In this document: positions 24,902 through 33,859 of the stretch, in pieces
How positions within the stretch are numbered: the first letter of the stretch is position 1
Layout: each line of letters opens with the position of its first letter
Source: an uncultured Eubacteriales bacterium
GTDB lineage: Bacteria; Bacillota; Clostridia; Christensenellales; Aristaeellaceae
DNA length: 36,061 bases
Direction: 5' to 3'
NCBI GenBank assembly: GCA_900318145.1
Contig: ONJM01000024.1
Span: 1 to 36,061, forward strand
Made by a program: the position numbers and the translations under genes
The notes under the pieces: model-generated
Database searches by the model: none
The model's input: only the letters and a program-made list of their open reading frames with translations
Told to the model about the DNA's origin: nothing

Positions 24902-26083
24902 ATGAACGGGAGACTCCTGGAAGGCATCCGGTTTTTTACCCGGGAGACGGAGATCCTCTCCGCGCTCTGCGTCGCCTGCGGCGCGGGCGGGCGGACGGAG
25001 ACAGCGGCGGACGGAGACGCCGCGGACCGCAGCGTATTTGACCTGGCCAGCGCGACAAAGCTGTTTACAGGCCTGAGCATCATGAAACTGAAGGAAGACG
25101 GCCTGCTGGATTTCAGCAGGCCTGTTTCGTACTACGATCCCCGGTTCACGGCGCTGCGGGACGTCCCCGTATGGGATCTGATGGCTTTCGCGGTGACGGT
25201 GCGCACGCCGGTGCGGCTGGACGCCTGCCCGGACCGGGACAGCGCCCTGGCGGCGCTCTTCGCGTCGGAAGCGATGCCGACAGCCGGGCGGAGAGCTTAT
25301 TCGGATATTCCCGCGATGATCCTGAAATACGTAGCGGAGGCCGCGGCGGGGACGACGATGGCGGAACTGGTGCGGAAAACGGTGCTGGAGCCGGCCGGCA
25401 TGACGGAGACTTGGGCAAAAGTGCCGGAGGAACGGCTGGCGGACTGCCAGCGCTACGACCGGGAGCACCGGATCGAGAACGGGAAATATATCCTCCGGGC
25501 CGGGCTGCGGCCCGGCGTTCCGCACGATCCGAAGGCGGCGGTGCTGCAGGGGGATACCGGGGATCTCTGCGGGCACGCGGGGCTGTTTTCCACGCTTCCG
25601 GACATGATCCGCTTCTGCCGCGCGGTGCTGGAGCGGAAAATCGTCGGGGAGGAAAGCCTGCGGGAGATGGCGGTGAACCGCACCGGCCGGCCGCTGGAGG
25701 ACGGAACGCATACCCAGTATCTGGGGCTGCAGTGCTACGTGCGCCATCCGGTGCAGTACTGGTCTGAAATTCCGGTATACATGGGCCGGGAGGCTTTCGG
25801 GATCGGGGGTTTCACGGGGAACCACGTGTCCGTCGATCCGGCGCGGGGCCTTTTTACGGTTTTCCTGGGGAACCGGGTGCTGAACCGGCTGACGGTGCTG
25901 CTGCCGGAGGAAGGAAAGACGCTGACAGACTACGGCCTGCGGGCGGACGGCTCCGGATATTTCCGCTGGCCGGACGGGGAAGTGATTCCCTCCTCCGTGA
26001 AGTATGTGCACCAGAAGGACGCGCACCTGCACCGGGCGGTGGCGGAAACGCTGGGGCTTCCGGAGGTGTCCATGGAGCAGTAG
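24902..26083 (+). CDS. Serine hydrolase of the class C beta-lactamase/esterase family
   Basis: This 393-residue protein is of the beta-lactamase-fold hydrolase type. The nucleophile motif S-x-x-K is SATK at residues 50-53, and the tyrosine motif is Y133-S-D. Where relatives have H-T-G before the F-T-G segment (GHTGFTGT), this protein reads GIGGFTGN (about 301-308), so the third motif's His is replaced. Activity may be altered. No signal peptide is visible, so it is probably cytoplasmic. The start at 24902 is chosen because it directly follows the kinase stop and has GAGGGATAAGAAAG before it. The in-frame ATG at 24857 lies inside the kinase gene. The natural substrate is unknown. Confidence 0.85.
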   Translation: MNGRLLEGIRFFTRETEILSALCVACGAGGRTETAADGDAADRSVFDLASATKLFTGLSIMKLKEDGLLDFSRPVSYYDPRFTALRDVPVWDLMAFAVTVRTPVRLDACPDRDSALAALFASEAMPTAGRRAYSDIPAMILKYVAEAAAGTTMAELVRKTVLEPAGMTETWAKVPEERLADCQRYDREHRIENGKYILRAGLRPGVPHDPKAAVLQGDTGDLCGHAGLFSTLPDMIRFCRAVLERKIVGEESLREMAVNRTGRPLEDGTHTQYLGLQCYVRHPVQYWSEIPVYMGREAFGIGGFTGNHVSVDPARGLFTVFLGNRVLNRLTVLLPEEGKTLTDYGLRADGSGYFRWPDGEVIPSSVKYVHQKDAHLHRAVAETLGLPEVSMEQ

Positions 26084-26099
26084 CCCGCGGCAGGGGAAA

Positions 26100-26127
26100 G
26101 ATCCTTCGCTTCGCTCAGGATGACACA
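26100..26127 (+). repeat. Intergenic hairpin repeat, copy 10
   Basis: Full hairpin (GATCCTTCGCTTCGCTCAGG, ATGACACA) 16 bp after the serine hydrolase stop codon. Confidence 0.85.
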
Positions 26128-26130
26128 TTG

Positions 26131-26162
26131 CCAGGATGACACGCTGCCGGGATGACACGGGA
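26131..26162 (+). repeat. Two truncated repeat fragments in tandem
   Basis: CCAGGATGACACG and CCGGGATGACACGGG, right halves only, directly after copy 10 and in the same orientation. Confidence 0.72.
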
Positions 26163-26204
26163 TACCGGATCTGAAGACCGAAAAAAGAGCATACTGAAAA
26201 ACCC

Positions 26205-26233
26205 TTGAAAAAGTGAACGAAGTATGTTATACT
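26205..26233 (+). promoter_or_regulatory. Sigma-A promoter of the ctsR operon
   Basis: TTGAAA (26205-26210), 17-bp spacer, TATACT (26228-26233). The predicted start site near 26240 falls inside the CtsR box. Confidence 0.88.
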
Positions 26234-26238
26234 TCATA

Positions 26239-26255
26239 GGTCAAAGAAAGTCAGA
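26239..26255 (+). promoter_or_regulatory. CtsR operator (heptad direct repeat)
   Basis: GGTCAAA-GAA-AGTCAGA matches the known CtsR box, RGTCAAA-NAN-RGTCAAA, with one mismatch cluster in the second half. It overlaps the transcription start, consistent with autorepression. A further inverted half (CTTTGAC, 26261-26267) lies just downstream. Confidence 0.88.
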
Positions 26256-26289
26256 GATCGCTTTGACATGAACGAACGGGGGGTTTACT

Positions 26290-26760
26290 ATGCGTTTAAG
26301 CGATTCAATCGAAAGCTTTATAAAAACCATGCTGAACGAGGAATCCACCGAAGTTGAACTGAAGCGGAACGAGCTGGCGGAATACTTCGGATGCGCGCCC
26401 AGCCAGATCAACTATGTACTGGCGACCCGGTTTTCCCCGGATCACGGGTACCTGACGGAGAGCCGGCGGGGCGGCGGCGGATACATCCGGATCGTCCGGG
26501 TGGTTGAATCCGGGTCCCGGCGGCTGATGTACCTGGTGAACGAGCGGATCGGCGATTCCCTGGGGGAAGAGGAGTGTATGCGGCTGATCAGCCAGCTGAA
26601 GGACCAGCAGATCGTCACAGCGGACGAAGCGTCGCTGATGGCCGCGTCGGTCAGCACCAGAGCGCTGGGAATCCCGGTGCCGGACGCGATGAAGAACGCG
26701 CTGCGGGCCCGCATGATGAAAAGCATGCTGATGACCGTCGCCGCGCGGAACAGAAAATAA
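26290..26760 (+). CDS. ctsR: Heat-shock/class III stress repressor CtsR
   Basis: This 156-residue repressor of clp genes releases DNA on heat or when inactivated by partner proteins. MRLSDSIESFIKTML and RNELAEYFGCAPSQINYVLATRFSPDHGYLTESRRGGGGYIRI form the winged-helix DNA-binding part, with the conserved Gly-rich wing that acts as thermosensor. The C-terminal domain follows (about 80-156). The length is normal. An operator and promoter are found directly upstream. A G-rich GGGGGG site precedes the ATG. It is the first gene of a transcript with the clpC fusion gene. Confidence 0.97.
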   Translation: MRLSDSIESFIKTMLNEESTEVELKRNELAEYFGCAPSQINYVLATRFSPDHGYLTESRRGGGGYIRIVRVVESGSRRLMYLVNERIGDSLGEEECMRLISQLKDQQIVTADEASLMAASVSTRALGIPVPDAMKNALRARMMKSMLMTVAARNRK

Positions 26761-26779
26761 GACAGGAGAAACAAAGCCC

Positions 26780-29557
26780 ATGCTGTGTGAAGAGTGCCAC
26801 GTCAACGAAGCGAATTTTACCGTATCCGTGGTGAATGGGGAAGAAACCTCGGTCCGGCACCTGTGCGCGGACTGCATGAGCCGGATGAATTCCGACCTGA
26901 TGAAGGGCGGAATGAACAGCCTGATCAATACCGTGCTCAACGCGATCAAGGCGACCACCGGAAACACGGAGAACAGAAAGGAATTTTCCATGCCCATATT
27001 CGGACGTTTTACCCAGCAGGCGCAGCAGACGCTTGTGCTGGCCCAGAAAATCGCCGCGGACCTGCAGCAGCCCTATGTGGGGACCGAGCATATCCTGCTG
27101 GCCCTGCTGAAGGGGAACGCGTCCGTGCCGAAGGCGGTCTCCGCGAAAATGAGTTTTGAATCCGTGACGGAGGAGCTGAAGAAGGAAATCGAAGCCCTGA
27201 GCGACACGGAAAACAAGGCTGCCGGCGGCAGGATCGAGCTGAGCCCCCGGGCGAAGAAGACCCTGGAGAACAGCATGGCGGAATCCCGGAAGCTGGGGCA
27301 GAACTATGTCACCGTGGAGCATCTGTGGCTGGCGCTGCTCGGCAACGACGACGGCGTCGCGGGAGCGCTCCTGCGGCGGGCCGGCGTGGATCTTTCCGGC
27401 GCGCGGGAGGAGCTGCTGCGGCAGATGCGGGAGAACGCGGGGAACGAGGATTCCGTGCGGAGATTCCCCGGGATGATGCCCTTTGCCCAGGTGCGGAGCC
27501 GTCAGGGAGGGAACGCCCAGGAGGAAAAGAGCCTGCTGGACAAATTCAGCCGGGACCTGACCGCCGCGGCGGAAAAGAACGAGCTGGACCCGGTGATCGG
27601 CCGGGAAAAGGAAATCCAGCGGATCATCCAGATCCTGATCCGGCGGACGAAGAACAATCCGGTGCTCATCGGCGAGCCCGGCGTTGGCAAGAGCGCCGTG
27701 GCGGAAGGCCTGGCGCAGCGGATCGCGCAGGGCAACGTGCCGGAGCTGCTGCGGGGGAAGCGTGTGCTGAGCCTGGACATGGGCAGCCTGGTGGCCGGAA
27801 CGAAATACCGGGGCGAATTCGAGGAACGGCTGAAGAATATGATGGACGAGCTCCACAAGGCGGGGAACGTCCTGCTGTTCATCGACGAGATCCATACGAT
27901 CATCGGCGCGGGCGGATCGGAGGGCAGCCTGGACGCGGCCAATATCCTGAAGCCGGCCCTGAGCCGGGGCGAGATCCAGTGCATCGGCGCCACGACGCTG
28001 GACGAATACCGGAAGCATATTGAAAAGGACGCGGCGCTGGAGCGGCGGTTCCAGCCGGTGAACGTGGGCGAGCCCACGGCGGAGGAGGCGCTGTCAATCC
28101 TGTACGGCCTGCGGGACCGGTACGAGGCGCACCATAAAGTCCGCATCACGGACGAAGCGCTGACGGCGGCCGTGAAGCTGTCCGACCGGTATATTCCGGA
28201 CCGGTTCCTGCCGGACAAGGCCATCGACCTGATGGACGAGGCCGCCAGCCGGGTGCGGATCCAGGCGTGCACCGCGCCGCCGGACGTGCGGGAGCAGGAA
28301 AAGCGCCTGGAAGCGATCCAGATTGAAAAGAAGGAAGCGGTTTCCCACCAGGACTTCGAAAAGGCCGCCGCCCTGCGGGACCAGGAAAGAAACCTGAAGC
28401 GGGAAATCGAGGAGAAACGGGCGGAGTGGACCCGCTCCCAGACGAACGCGCGGGACGTGGTGACGGAAGAGGATATCGCCCAGGTGGTTTCCCAGTGGAC
28501 GGGCATACCCGTCAGCCGGATGACGGAGCAGGAAGCCCAGCGGCTGATCCGCCTGGAAGAAACGCTGCACCGCCGGCTGGTGGGGCAGGAGGAGGCCGTC
28601 AGCGCCGTGGCGCGGGCGATCCGCCGGGCAAGGGCCGGGCTGAAGGATCCGAAGCGGCCGATCGGCAGCTTTATCTTCCTGGGGCCGACGGGCGTCGGCA
28701 AGACGGAGCTGTGCCGGGCGCTGGGCGAAGCCATGTTCGGGGATGAGGAAGCCGTGATCCGCCTGGATATGAGCGAATTCATGGAGAAGCATACGGTTTC
28801 CCGGCTGATGGGATCCCCGCCCGGATACGTGGGATACGAAGAGGGCGGCGAGCTGACCGAGGCTGTGCGGCGCAAGCCCTACAGCGTGGTGCTGCTGGAC
28901 GAGATCGAAAAGGCGCACCCGGACGTATTCAATATCCTGCTGCAGATCCTGGAGGACGGGCGGCTGACGGACAATACCGGCCGGGTGGTCAGCTTCAAGA
29001 ACACCATCGTGGTGATGACCTCCAACGCCGGCGCAAGCATCCGGGGCAGCGGACGGTCCATGGGATTCGGATCCGCGCAGAAGGACAACGCGCGGGACTA
29101 CGAGGCCATGAAGGATTCCGTCATGCGGGAAGTGAAGGAGCTGTTCCGCCCCGAGTTCATCAACCGGGTGGACGAGCTGATCGTATTCCACGCCCTGACG
29201 GAAGACGAGATCCGCAGGATCACGGAAATGATGCTGCGGCAGGTGGCGGACCGGCTGGAAGAGCAGGAAATCCGCCTGCAGTGGGACGAACAGGTTACGG
29301 AGAAACTGGCGGCGGACGGGTACGATCCGAAATTCGGGGCGCGGCCGCTGCGCAGGCTGATCCAGCGCACGGTGGAGGATACCCTGAGCGAGGAGCTGCT
29401 GCAGGGGCGGATACGCCTCGGACAGGCCGTGAAGCTGACCGTGCAGGACGGGCAGATCGCCCTTTCCTGCGAAGGAAAACCGGCGGACACAGAAAAGGAA
29501 ATCCCTGCGGAAGCAGCGGAAATAACGGAAGCAAAAAAGATCAGGGAAGAGGAGTGA
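26780..29557 (+). CDS. clpC: ClpC ATPase with an N-terminal McsA-like zinc-finger fusion
   Basis: This 925-residue frame joins two parts. Residues 1-70 hold a McsA-type zinc module with two C-x2-C pairs (CEEC at 3-6, CADC at about 29-32). From Met71 ([15 protein letters not shown]) runs a complete ClpC: double Clp-N domain ([19 protein letters not shown]), Walker A GEPGVGKS at about 298, a UVR motif in the middle domain ([21 protein letters not shown], about 520-545), a second Walker A GPTGVGKT at about 635 and the Clp C-terminal domain. ClpC unfolds substrates for ClpP. There is no stop codon between the parts, but AAAGGAA lies 6 nt before the Met71 codon (26990), so a standalone 855-residue ClpC may also be made. 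McsA is normally a separate protein followed by McsB kinase, and no mcsB is present here. Confidence 0.9.
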   Translation: MLCEECHVNEANFTVSVVNGEETSVRHLCADCMSRMNSDLMKGGMNSLINTVLNAIKATTGNTENRKEFSMPIFGRFTQQAQQTLVLAQKIAADLQQPYVGTEHILLALLKGNASVPKAVSAKMSFESVTEELKKEIEALSDTENKAAGGRIELSPRAKKTLENSMAESRKLGQNYVTVEHLWLALLGNDDGVAGALLRRAGVDLSGAREELLRQMRENAGNEDSVRRFPGMMPFAQVRSRQGGNAQEEKSLLDKFSRDLTAAAEKNELDPVIGREKEIQRIIQILIRRTKNNPVLIGEPGVGKSAVAEGLAQRIAQGNVPELLRGKRVLSLDMGSLVAGTKYRGEFEERLKNMMDELHKAGNVLLFIDEIHTIIGAGGSEGSLDAANILKPALSRGEIQCIGATTLDEYRKHIEKDAALERRFQPVNVGEPTAEEALSILYGLRDRYEAHHKVRITDEALTAAVKLSDRYIPDRFLPDKAIDLMDEAASRVRIQACTAPPDVREQEKRLEAIQIEKKEAVSHQDFEKAAALRDQERNLKREIEEKRAEWTRSQTNARDVVTEEDIAQVVSQWTGIPVSRMTEQEAQRLIRLEETLHRRLVGQEEAVSAVARAIRRARAGLKDPKRPIGSFIFLGPTGVGKTELCRALGEAMFGDEEAVIRLDMSEFMEKHTVSRLMGSPPGYVGYEEGGELTEAVRRKPYSVVLLDEIEKAHPDVFNILLQILEDGRLTDNTGRVVSFKNTIVVMTSNAGASIRGSGRSMGFGSAQKDNARDYEAMKDSVMREVKELFRPEFINRVDELIVFHALTEDEIRRITEMMLRQVADRLEEQEIRLQWDEQVTEKLAADGYDPKFGARPLRRLIQRTVEDTLSEELLQGRIRLGQAVKLTVQDGQIALSCEGKPADTEKEIPAEAAEITEAKKIREEE

Positions 29558-29564
29558 AGACAAC

Positions 29565-30272
29565 ATGCTGGAGGAACTGAAACAAAAGGTTTACGAAGCG
29601 AACATGCTGCTGCCGGCGTATCAGCTGGTGACCTTCACCTGGGGCAACGTGTCCGGGATCGACCGGGAAAAGGGCCTGTTCGTCATCAAGCCCAGCGGCG
29701 TCCCCTATGAGGAGATGAAGCCGGAGGACATGGTGGTGATCGACCTGGAGGGGAACAAGGTGGAAGGCCGGCTGAATCCCTCCTCCGACACCCCGACTCA
29801 CGCGGAGCTGTACCGGCGCTTTCCGGAGGTCGGCGGGATCGTGCATACCCATTCCCGCTGGGCGACCATCTGGGCGCAGAGCGGCCGGGACATCCCTGCC
29901 TACGGCACCACCCACGCGGACTATATCTACGGAAGCATTCCCTGCTGCCGGGACCTGACCGCGGAGGAAGTGGAATCCGCCTACGAGCTGGAAACAGGCC
30001 GGGTAATCGCAAGCCACTTCGAGGAACACGGACTGAATCCGAAGCATGTTCCCTGCGCACTGGCGCGGCACCACGGCCCCTTCGCGTGGGGGAAGGACCC
30101 GATGGAGGCGGTGCATAATGCGGTTGTGCTGGAAGAAGTGGCGATGATGGCGTGGCACACGGAAGCGCTGCCGCAGGCCCAGACCCGCGACAGCATGCCG
30201 GACTACGTCAAGGAAAAGCATTTTATGCGGAAACACGGCCCGAACGCGTACTACGGGCAGAAGAATACCTGA
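29565..30272 (+). CDS. araD: L-ribulose-5-phosphate 4-epimerase
   Basis: This 235-residue class II aldolase-fold enzyme interconverts L-ribulose-5-phosphate and D-xylulose-5-phosphate in arabinose use. It aligns along its full length with E. coli AraD as I recall it: [52 protein letters not shown] (zinc-binding His), [23 protein letters not shown] and a C-terminal [10 protein letters not shown]. It starts 7 nt after the clpC stop, with AGGAG upstream inside clpC, so it is likely read on the stress transcript. No other arabinose genes are nearby, which is unusual. Confidence 0.95.
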   Translation: MLEELKQKVYEANMLLPAYQLVTFTWGNVSGIDREKGLFVIKPSGVPYEEMKPEDMVVIDLEGNKVEGRLNPSSDTPTHAELYRRFPEVGGIVHTHSRWATIWAQSGRDIPAYGTTHADYIYGSIPCCRDLTAEEVESAYELETGRVIASHFEEHGLNPKHVPCALARHHGPFAWGKDPMEAVHNAVVLEEVAMMAWHTEALPQAQTRDSMPDYVKEKHFMRKHGPNAYYGQKNT

Positions 30273-30277
30273 TATCC

Positions 30278-30310
30278 CCGGCGGGCCTTGCCCGCCGGAT
30301 TTTATCTTTT
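30278..30310 (+). terminator. Rho-independent terminator after araD
   Basis: 9-bp GC stem (CCGGCGGGC / GCCCGCCGG, loop CTT) followed by ATTTTATCTTTT. It lies between convergent genes, and its T-tail overlaps the stop of the minus-strand transporter gene. Confidence 0.88.
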
Positions 30311-32752
30311 GTCGTGGTCCACAAGCTCCAGGAAGATCAGGCCGATCACGATGTACAGTAATGTAAACCCGATCAGAAGCCCCCAGTTGAGGAGCACATT
30401 TTCAGCGGTAAAAACATAAGCTTTATTCTGCAGCTGTGAGGCGGTCAGCGTACCGACCTCATGGCTGACTTCGTCTATGGTCAGAACCCGCTGCACCCGG
30501 GAAACCAGGCTTTCGGGATCCTCGTTGCTCATCGTGTTCAGCGCGGTCATGAGCACGGAGGATTCCTGGCTGTTATAGTCCGCGACCGTACTGATGGCCT
30601 GAATGCCCCATTTGGTGATGGTGCCGTTGGACAGCGCCTTGCCGACCCCGTCCAGCGGGATGACGAAGTTCGCGTACACCAGCTGAACGATCAGCACGAA
30701 GGGCATGACCGTCATGGCGGCCATGGGCGTATGCACGATGCAGGAGATCATCAGGCCCAGCATGTCCGCGGCGTAGGTGATGAGGAACATCGTAATGCCC
30801 AGATCCAGCAGGAAGCTGCCGGTGACGGCGCTGTCGGAAGGCATGCGGACACGGAAAATCAGGAAGAAGGCCAGCATGATGACGACCTGGAGGAAGCAGA
30901 TGACGGCCTGGTAGAGCATATGGGACAGCAGATAGGAGGAAATGTGCAGGCCGGCGCGGTGTTCCCGCTTGATGATGCCCCGCTCCTTGCAGACGACCTG
31001 GATCGAATTGAAAACGCCGTTCCACAGGCATACGCAGGTGATGGCGAAGGCGGCGTAGGCCGTTCCTTCCATGTTGATGAACATCCGTTTGCCGATAACG
31101 TAGACGACCAGGTACGCGATGACGGCTGACAGGGGCAGGACCTTCCAGTTGCCCTCGGTGATGAACATCCGCAGATGCTTGCCCAGGAAAATCGGAATCT
31201 GCCCGATACGGCTCCTGTAGCGGACTTCCGTTTCCGTTTCGGAGGAGGCTTCCTCCTGCTCGAAGCCCGCTTCCCGGTAAAGATTCTTTTCCCGGCTTTC
31301 CCGCTGCGCGTCATATTCCCTGTATTTTTTGATAAACTCATCCGCCCGGCCTTCGCCGCCTTCGTTCACGGCGTTGATCCGCTTGACGACGTTCTCAAGG
31401 GAATCCGTGCGGAAGAAGTCTTTCGCTTCCTGAATCCCGCCGTAGAAGGCCAGCTGGCCCACATGGTTCTCCGTTCCCTTGGCCAGGACGATGACCTTGT
31501 CGAACAGGTCGGCAACCCGGTCCGGCGCGTGGGTGATGACCAGCACCATCTTGCCCTGGCAGGCAATCAGCCGCAGGTTTTCCATCAGTTCCCGGGCCAT
31601 AATGCCGTCGAGGCCGGAATCCGGCTCGTCCAGGATGAAGAGGTTCGGGCTGGCCACGAATTCCGTGGAGATGGACAGGCGCTTTTTCTGGCCGCCGGAC
31701 AGTTTGCTGACCAGCGTATCCTCCCGCCCGGAAAGGCCGAAGGTTTCCAGCGCCATGCGGACACGGCGCTTCTTTTCCTCTTCCGGCATACCGGAGGGCA
31801 GGCGCAGATCCGCGGCGTTGGAGACGGTCATCAGGACGGTGTCCTCCTCCCGCAGCAGGTTATCCTGGGGGACAAACCCGATGCGGTGCTTTACCTGATC
31901 GTACTGCTCATAATAGTTGACGCCGCCTTCCGTGATGGTGGCTTTTGCTTTTTCATAGCCCGTAACCGCGTTGACGAAGGTGCTCTTGCCGGCGCCGGAA
32001 CCGCCCAGGATCATGACCATGTTTCCCGGATTCACGGACAGGTTGATATCCTTGAGCAGAGTGTATTTTTTGGCGACGCCGGTAACGGTCCGTTCGTCGA
32101 TGGCGATGTTCAGCCCGCCGGACATTGACCGCAGGCCGTACAGCAGGCCGGAACCTTCGAAGACGAAGCGCTCGGAACCGATCTGCAGGAAATCGTCAAA
32201 CTGCAGGGGAGTATTCTCCGAGGCGGGTTCCCCGTTCAGCAGCAGGTCCGGGACGCTGAAATCCTTCAGCAGCCAACGGCTGCTTTCATATTCCAGGGTG
32301 AGGGCGGCCGCGCCTTCCTTCGCGCCGGCGTTCTCAATGACGACCGTGTGGCGGCCGTCGTCCATGTTGATCATCTGCCAGTCGACGGAGGAAACGAATT
32401 CCCGCAGGAATACCGCCGTCAGCATCCGGTCATTGGACAGGCGGAGAACCATATTGTCCCGCAGCTCGCATTCCTCCCCGCAGGGCAGGAGTTTTCCGCC
32501 TACAAAGGTATAGACGTTTTCACTCAGATTCCGGAAAATCCATTTTCCGTTCTCATAGCGGATTTCGCACTGCTCCGGATCCAGGAAAGGATACTGCAGC
32601 TGCAGGGAGGAAGTGGTGAATACGTCCATCTCCTGCCGTCCGCGGACAACCACCTTGTCGAAGATCACATACTCCCGGGGTTTTTCCTGCGCCTCGAAGA
32701 AGACCAGGCCGGCCGGCTTTTCCGGCCGGGAACTGTACCGCTTTTCGCTCAT
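30302..32752 (-). CDS. ABCG-type transporter with N-terminal FHA-like domains
   Basis: This 816-residue membrane protein has an N-terminal region of about 220 residues with two FHA-like modules (first with VVVRGR and VYTFVGGKLL, second with DLLLNGEPASENTPLQFDDFLQIGSERFVFEG). An ABC ATPase follows, with Walker A GGSGAGKS (about 247-254), signature LSGGQKKRL (about 347) and Walker B LFILDEPDSGLDG. A charged linker leads to an ABC2-type membrane domain with about six helices from residue 540. FHA domains bind phosphothreonine, so control by a Ser/Thr kinase is plausible. The ATG overlaps the stop of the upstream secreted-protein gene (ATGA), implying coupled translation. The transported substrate is unknown. 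Confidence 0.92.
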   Translation of the reverse strand: MSEKRYSSRPEKPAGLVFFEAQEKPREYVIFDKVVVRGRQEMDVFTTSSLQLQYPFLDPEQCEIRYENGKWIFRNLSENVYTFVGGKLLPCGEECELRDNMVLRLSNDRMLTAVFLREFVSSVDWQMINMDDGRHTVVIENAGAKEGAAALTLEYESSRWLLKDFSVPDLLLNGEPASENTPLQFDDFLQIGSERFVFEGSGLLYGLRSMSGGLNIAIDERTVTGVAKKYTLLKDINLSVNPGNMVMILGGSGAGKSTFVNAVTGYEKAKATITEGGVNYYEQYDQVKHRIGFVPQDNLLREEDTVLMTVSNAADLRLPSGMPEEEKKRRVRMALETFGLSGREDTLVSKLSGGQKKRLSISTEFVASPNLFILDEPDSGLDGIMARELMENLRLIACQGKMVLVITHAPDRVADLFDKVIVLAKGTENHVGQLAFYGGIQEAKDFFRTDSLENVVKRINAVNEGGEGRADEFIKKYREYDAQRESREKNLYREAGFEQEEASSETETEVRYRSRIGQIPIFLGKHLRMFITEGNWKVLPLSAVIAYLVVYVIGKRMFINMEGTAYAAFAITCVCLWNGVFNSIQVVCKERGIIKREHRAGLHISSYLLSHMLYQAVICFLQVVIMLAFFLIFRVRMPSDSAVTGSFLLDLGITMFLITYAADMLGLMISCIVHTPMAAMTVMPFVLIVQLVYANFVIPLDGVGKALSNGTITKWGIQAISTVADYNSQESSVLMTALNTMSNEDPESLVSRVQRVLTIDEVSHEVGTLTASQLQNKAYVFTAENVLLNWGLLIGFTLLYIVIGLIFLELVDHDKR

Positions 32753-33675
32753 GGGGCTGCCTCCTCTGCATTTTCCTGTGACCCGTTTTCAGTGCTCAGA
32801 CCGGAAACGAGTGAAAAGACCTTTTCGCCTGCCGCGTGCAGCGCGTTATGCGTACGTTCCAGAAACGCGGAGACCTCCGGATCGCCGTAAAGCGTCCGGA
32901 ATTCTTCCCGCAGGACCTGGTTCACCTCGGAGCCCGCCATTGTCAGATGCCGCAGGAAAGTCCATAGCTTCTCATGCGCCAGCAGTTTCGGAACATCTTC
33001 CCTTATCCATTCGCTTTCGTCAGCGACGTTCATGAGCAGGGAAAGCAGCGTCGCGGTGAAGTTCTCCCGGCCCAGCTGCCTGTCCGCTTCCTGCGCCAGG
33101 GGACCGCTGCCGGGCTCCGGCGCGACGGCGGATTCCGCGGCGCTTTTCACCGCTTCCGACATGGCCCTGACATGATCGGACTGAAGCGCGGTTTCCAGAT
33201 TCAGCAGGAACCGCTGGAAATCCGGATCGCCCATCAGATCGTTGAACTCTTCCTCAAGCAGCTTTCCGTCCTCCGGATCCCGGTGTTCCCTGGAGACAGC
33301 GGAGATCCGCTCCGCGCTGTCCCAGATTTTTCCGATGCAGCGCTGATCCCCTTCCCCGACACCCAGCTCCGTCAGGATCTTCATGGTAGCTGTGCGGTTT
33401 TCCGCCATCCAGATGATTACCTTGACGATCACTTCAGTGAAGATCTCCTGTACATCCTCGTACTTCAGCAGGTTTCTGACTTCCTCCGTATCGAGCACTT
33501 TCAGCAGATCCAGGAACTGCTCCTCCAGCGTCTGCCCGCCGGTCCCTTCCCGGGAGACCAGAGACTCCTGGATTCCGACGGTATCGCGTCCGGGCGCTTC
33601 CGAAAGCGCGGCGGTTCCGGAAAAAAACATGATCCCGGCCGCCAGCGCCGCAAGCCATCGCTTTACTCCTGCCAT
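32749..33675 (-). CDS. Secreted helical protein of unknown function, coupled to the FHA-ABC transporter
   Basis: This 308-residue protein has a clear signal peptide (MAGVKRWLAALAAGIMFFSGTAALSEA). The remainder is acidic, helix-rich and without a family I recognise. It contains diverged internal repeats of the pattern EEF-x-D/T-L-x-GDP-x4-FL-x-x-x-x-x-AL (LEEEFNDLMGDPDFQRFL, about 163 onward, and LREEFRTLYGDPEVSAFL, near the C-terminus). The start at 33675 is favoured over 33741 because AAGGA lies 8 nt upstream and it begins the signal peptide. The upstream in-frame Met lies within the promoter. A near-consensus promoter reads into this gene. The ATGA overlap with the transporter suggests that both work together, for example as an accessory or substrate protein. 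Confidence 0.82.
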   Translation of the reverse strand: MAGVKRWLAALAAGIMFFSGTAALSEAPGRDTVGIQESLVSREGTGGQTLEEQFLDLLKVLDTEEVRNLLKYEDVQEIFTEVIVKVIIWMAENRTATMKILTELGVGEGDQRCIGKIWDSAERISAVSREHRDPEDGKLLEEEFNDLMGDPDFQRFLLNLETALQSDHVRAMSEAVKSAAESAVAPEPGSGPLAQEADRQLGRENFTATLLSLLMNVADESEWIREDVPKLLAHEKLWTFLRHLTMAGSEVNQVLREEFRTLYGDPEVSAFLERTHNALHAAGEKVFSLVSGLSTENGSQENAEEAAP

Positions 33676-33712
33676 TGAAATGATCCTTCTCTCCGTTTTT
33701 TTGTCAAAAGCT

Positions 33713-33741
33713 ATTATAACAGGAGACGAACCGGCTTTCAA
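33713..33741 (-). promoter_or_regulatory. Sigma-A promoter for the secreted protein-transporter pair
   Basis: Minus strand TTGAAA (33741-33736), 17-bp spacer, TATAAT (33718-33713), about 38 bp before the ATG at 33675. Confidence 0.92.
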
Positions 33742-33821
33742 TGCTGATCCGCAGGCTGAAAAAATACAGTCCCGGACGGTGATTCATGCGGTTTTCGGAA
33801 AAATAAAGGCCAAAAAACCAT

Positions 33822-33857
33822 TATTTTTCCTGCCTTTTACCAAATAAAGGAAAAATA
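33822..33857. promoter_or_regulatory. AT-rich inverted repeat upstream of the RNA promoter
   Basis: Perfect 10-bp arms TATTTTTCCT (33822-33831) and AGGAAAAATA (33848-33857), centred 16 bp apart and ending 2 bp before the -35 of the RNA promoter. It could be an operator or an UP-like element. Nothing else is recognisable in 33742-33821. Confidence 0.4.
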
Positions 33858-33859
33858 TA

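Noticed and set aside
26651-29566. Long minus-strand frames opposite the clpC gene
   Set aside because: Shadows of a strongly conserved AAA+ gene; no start signals.
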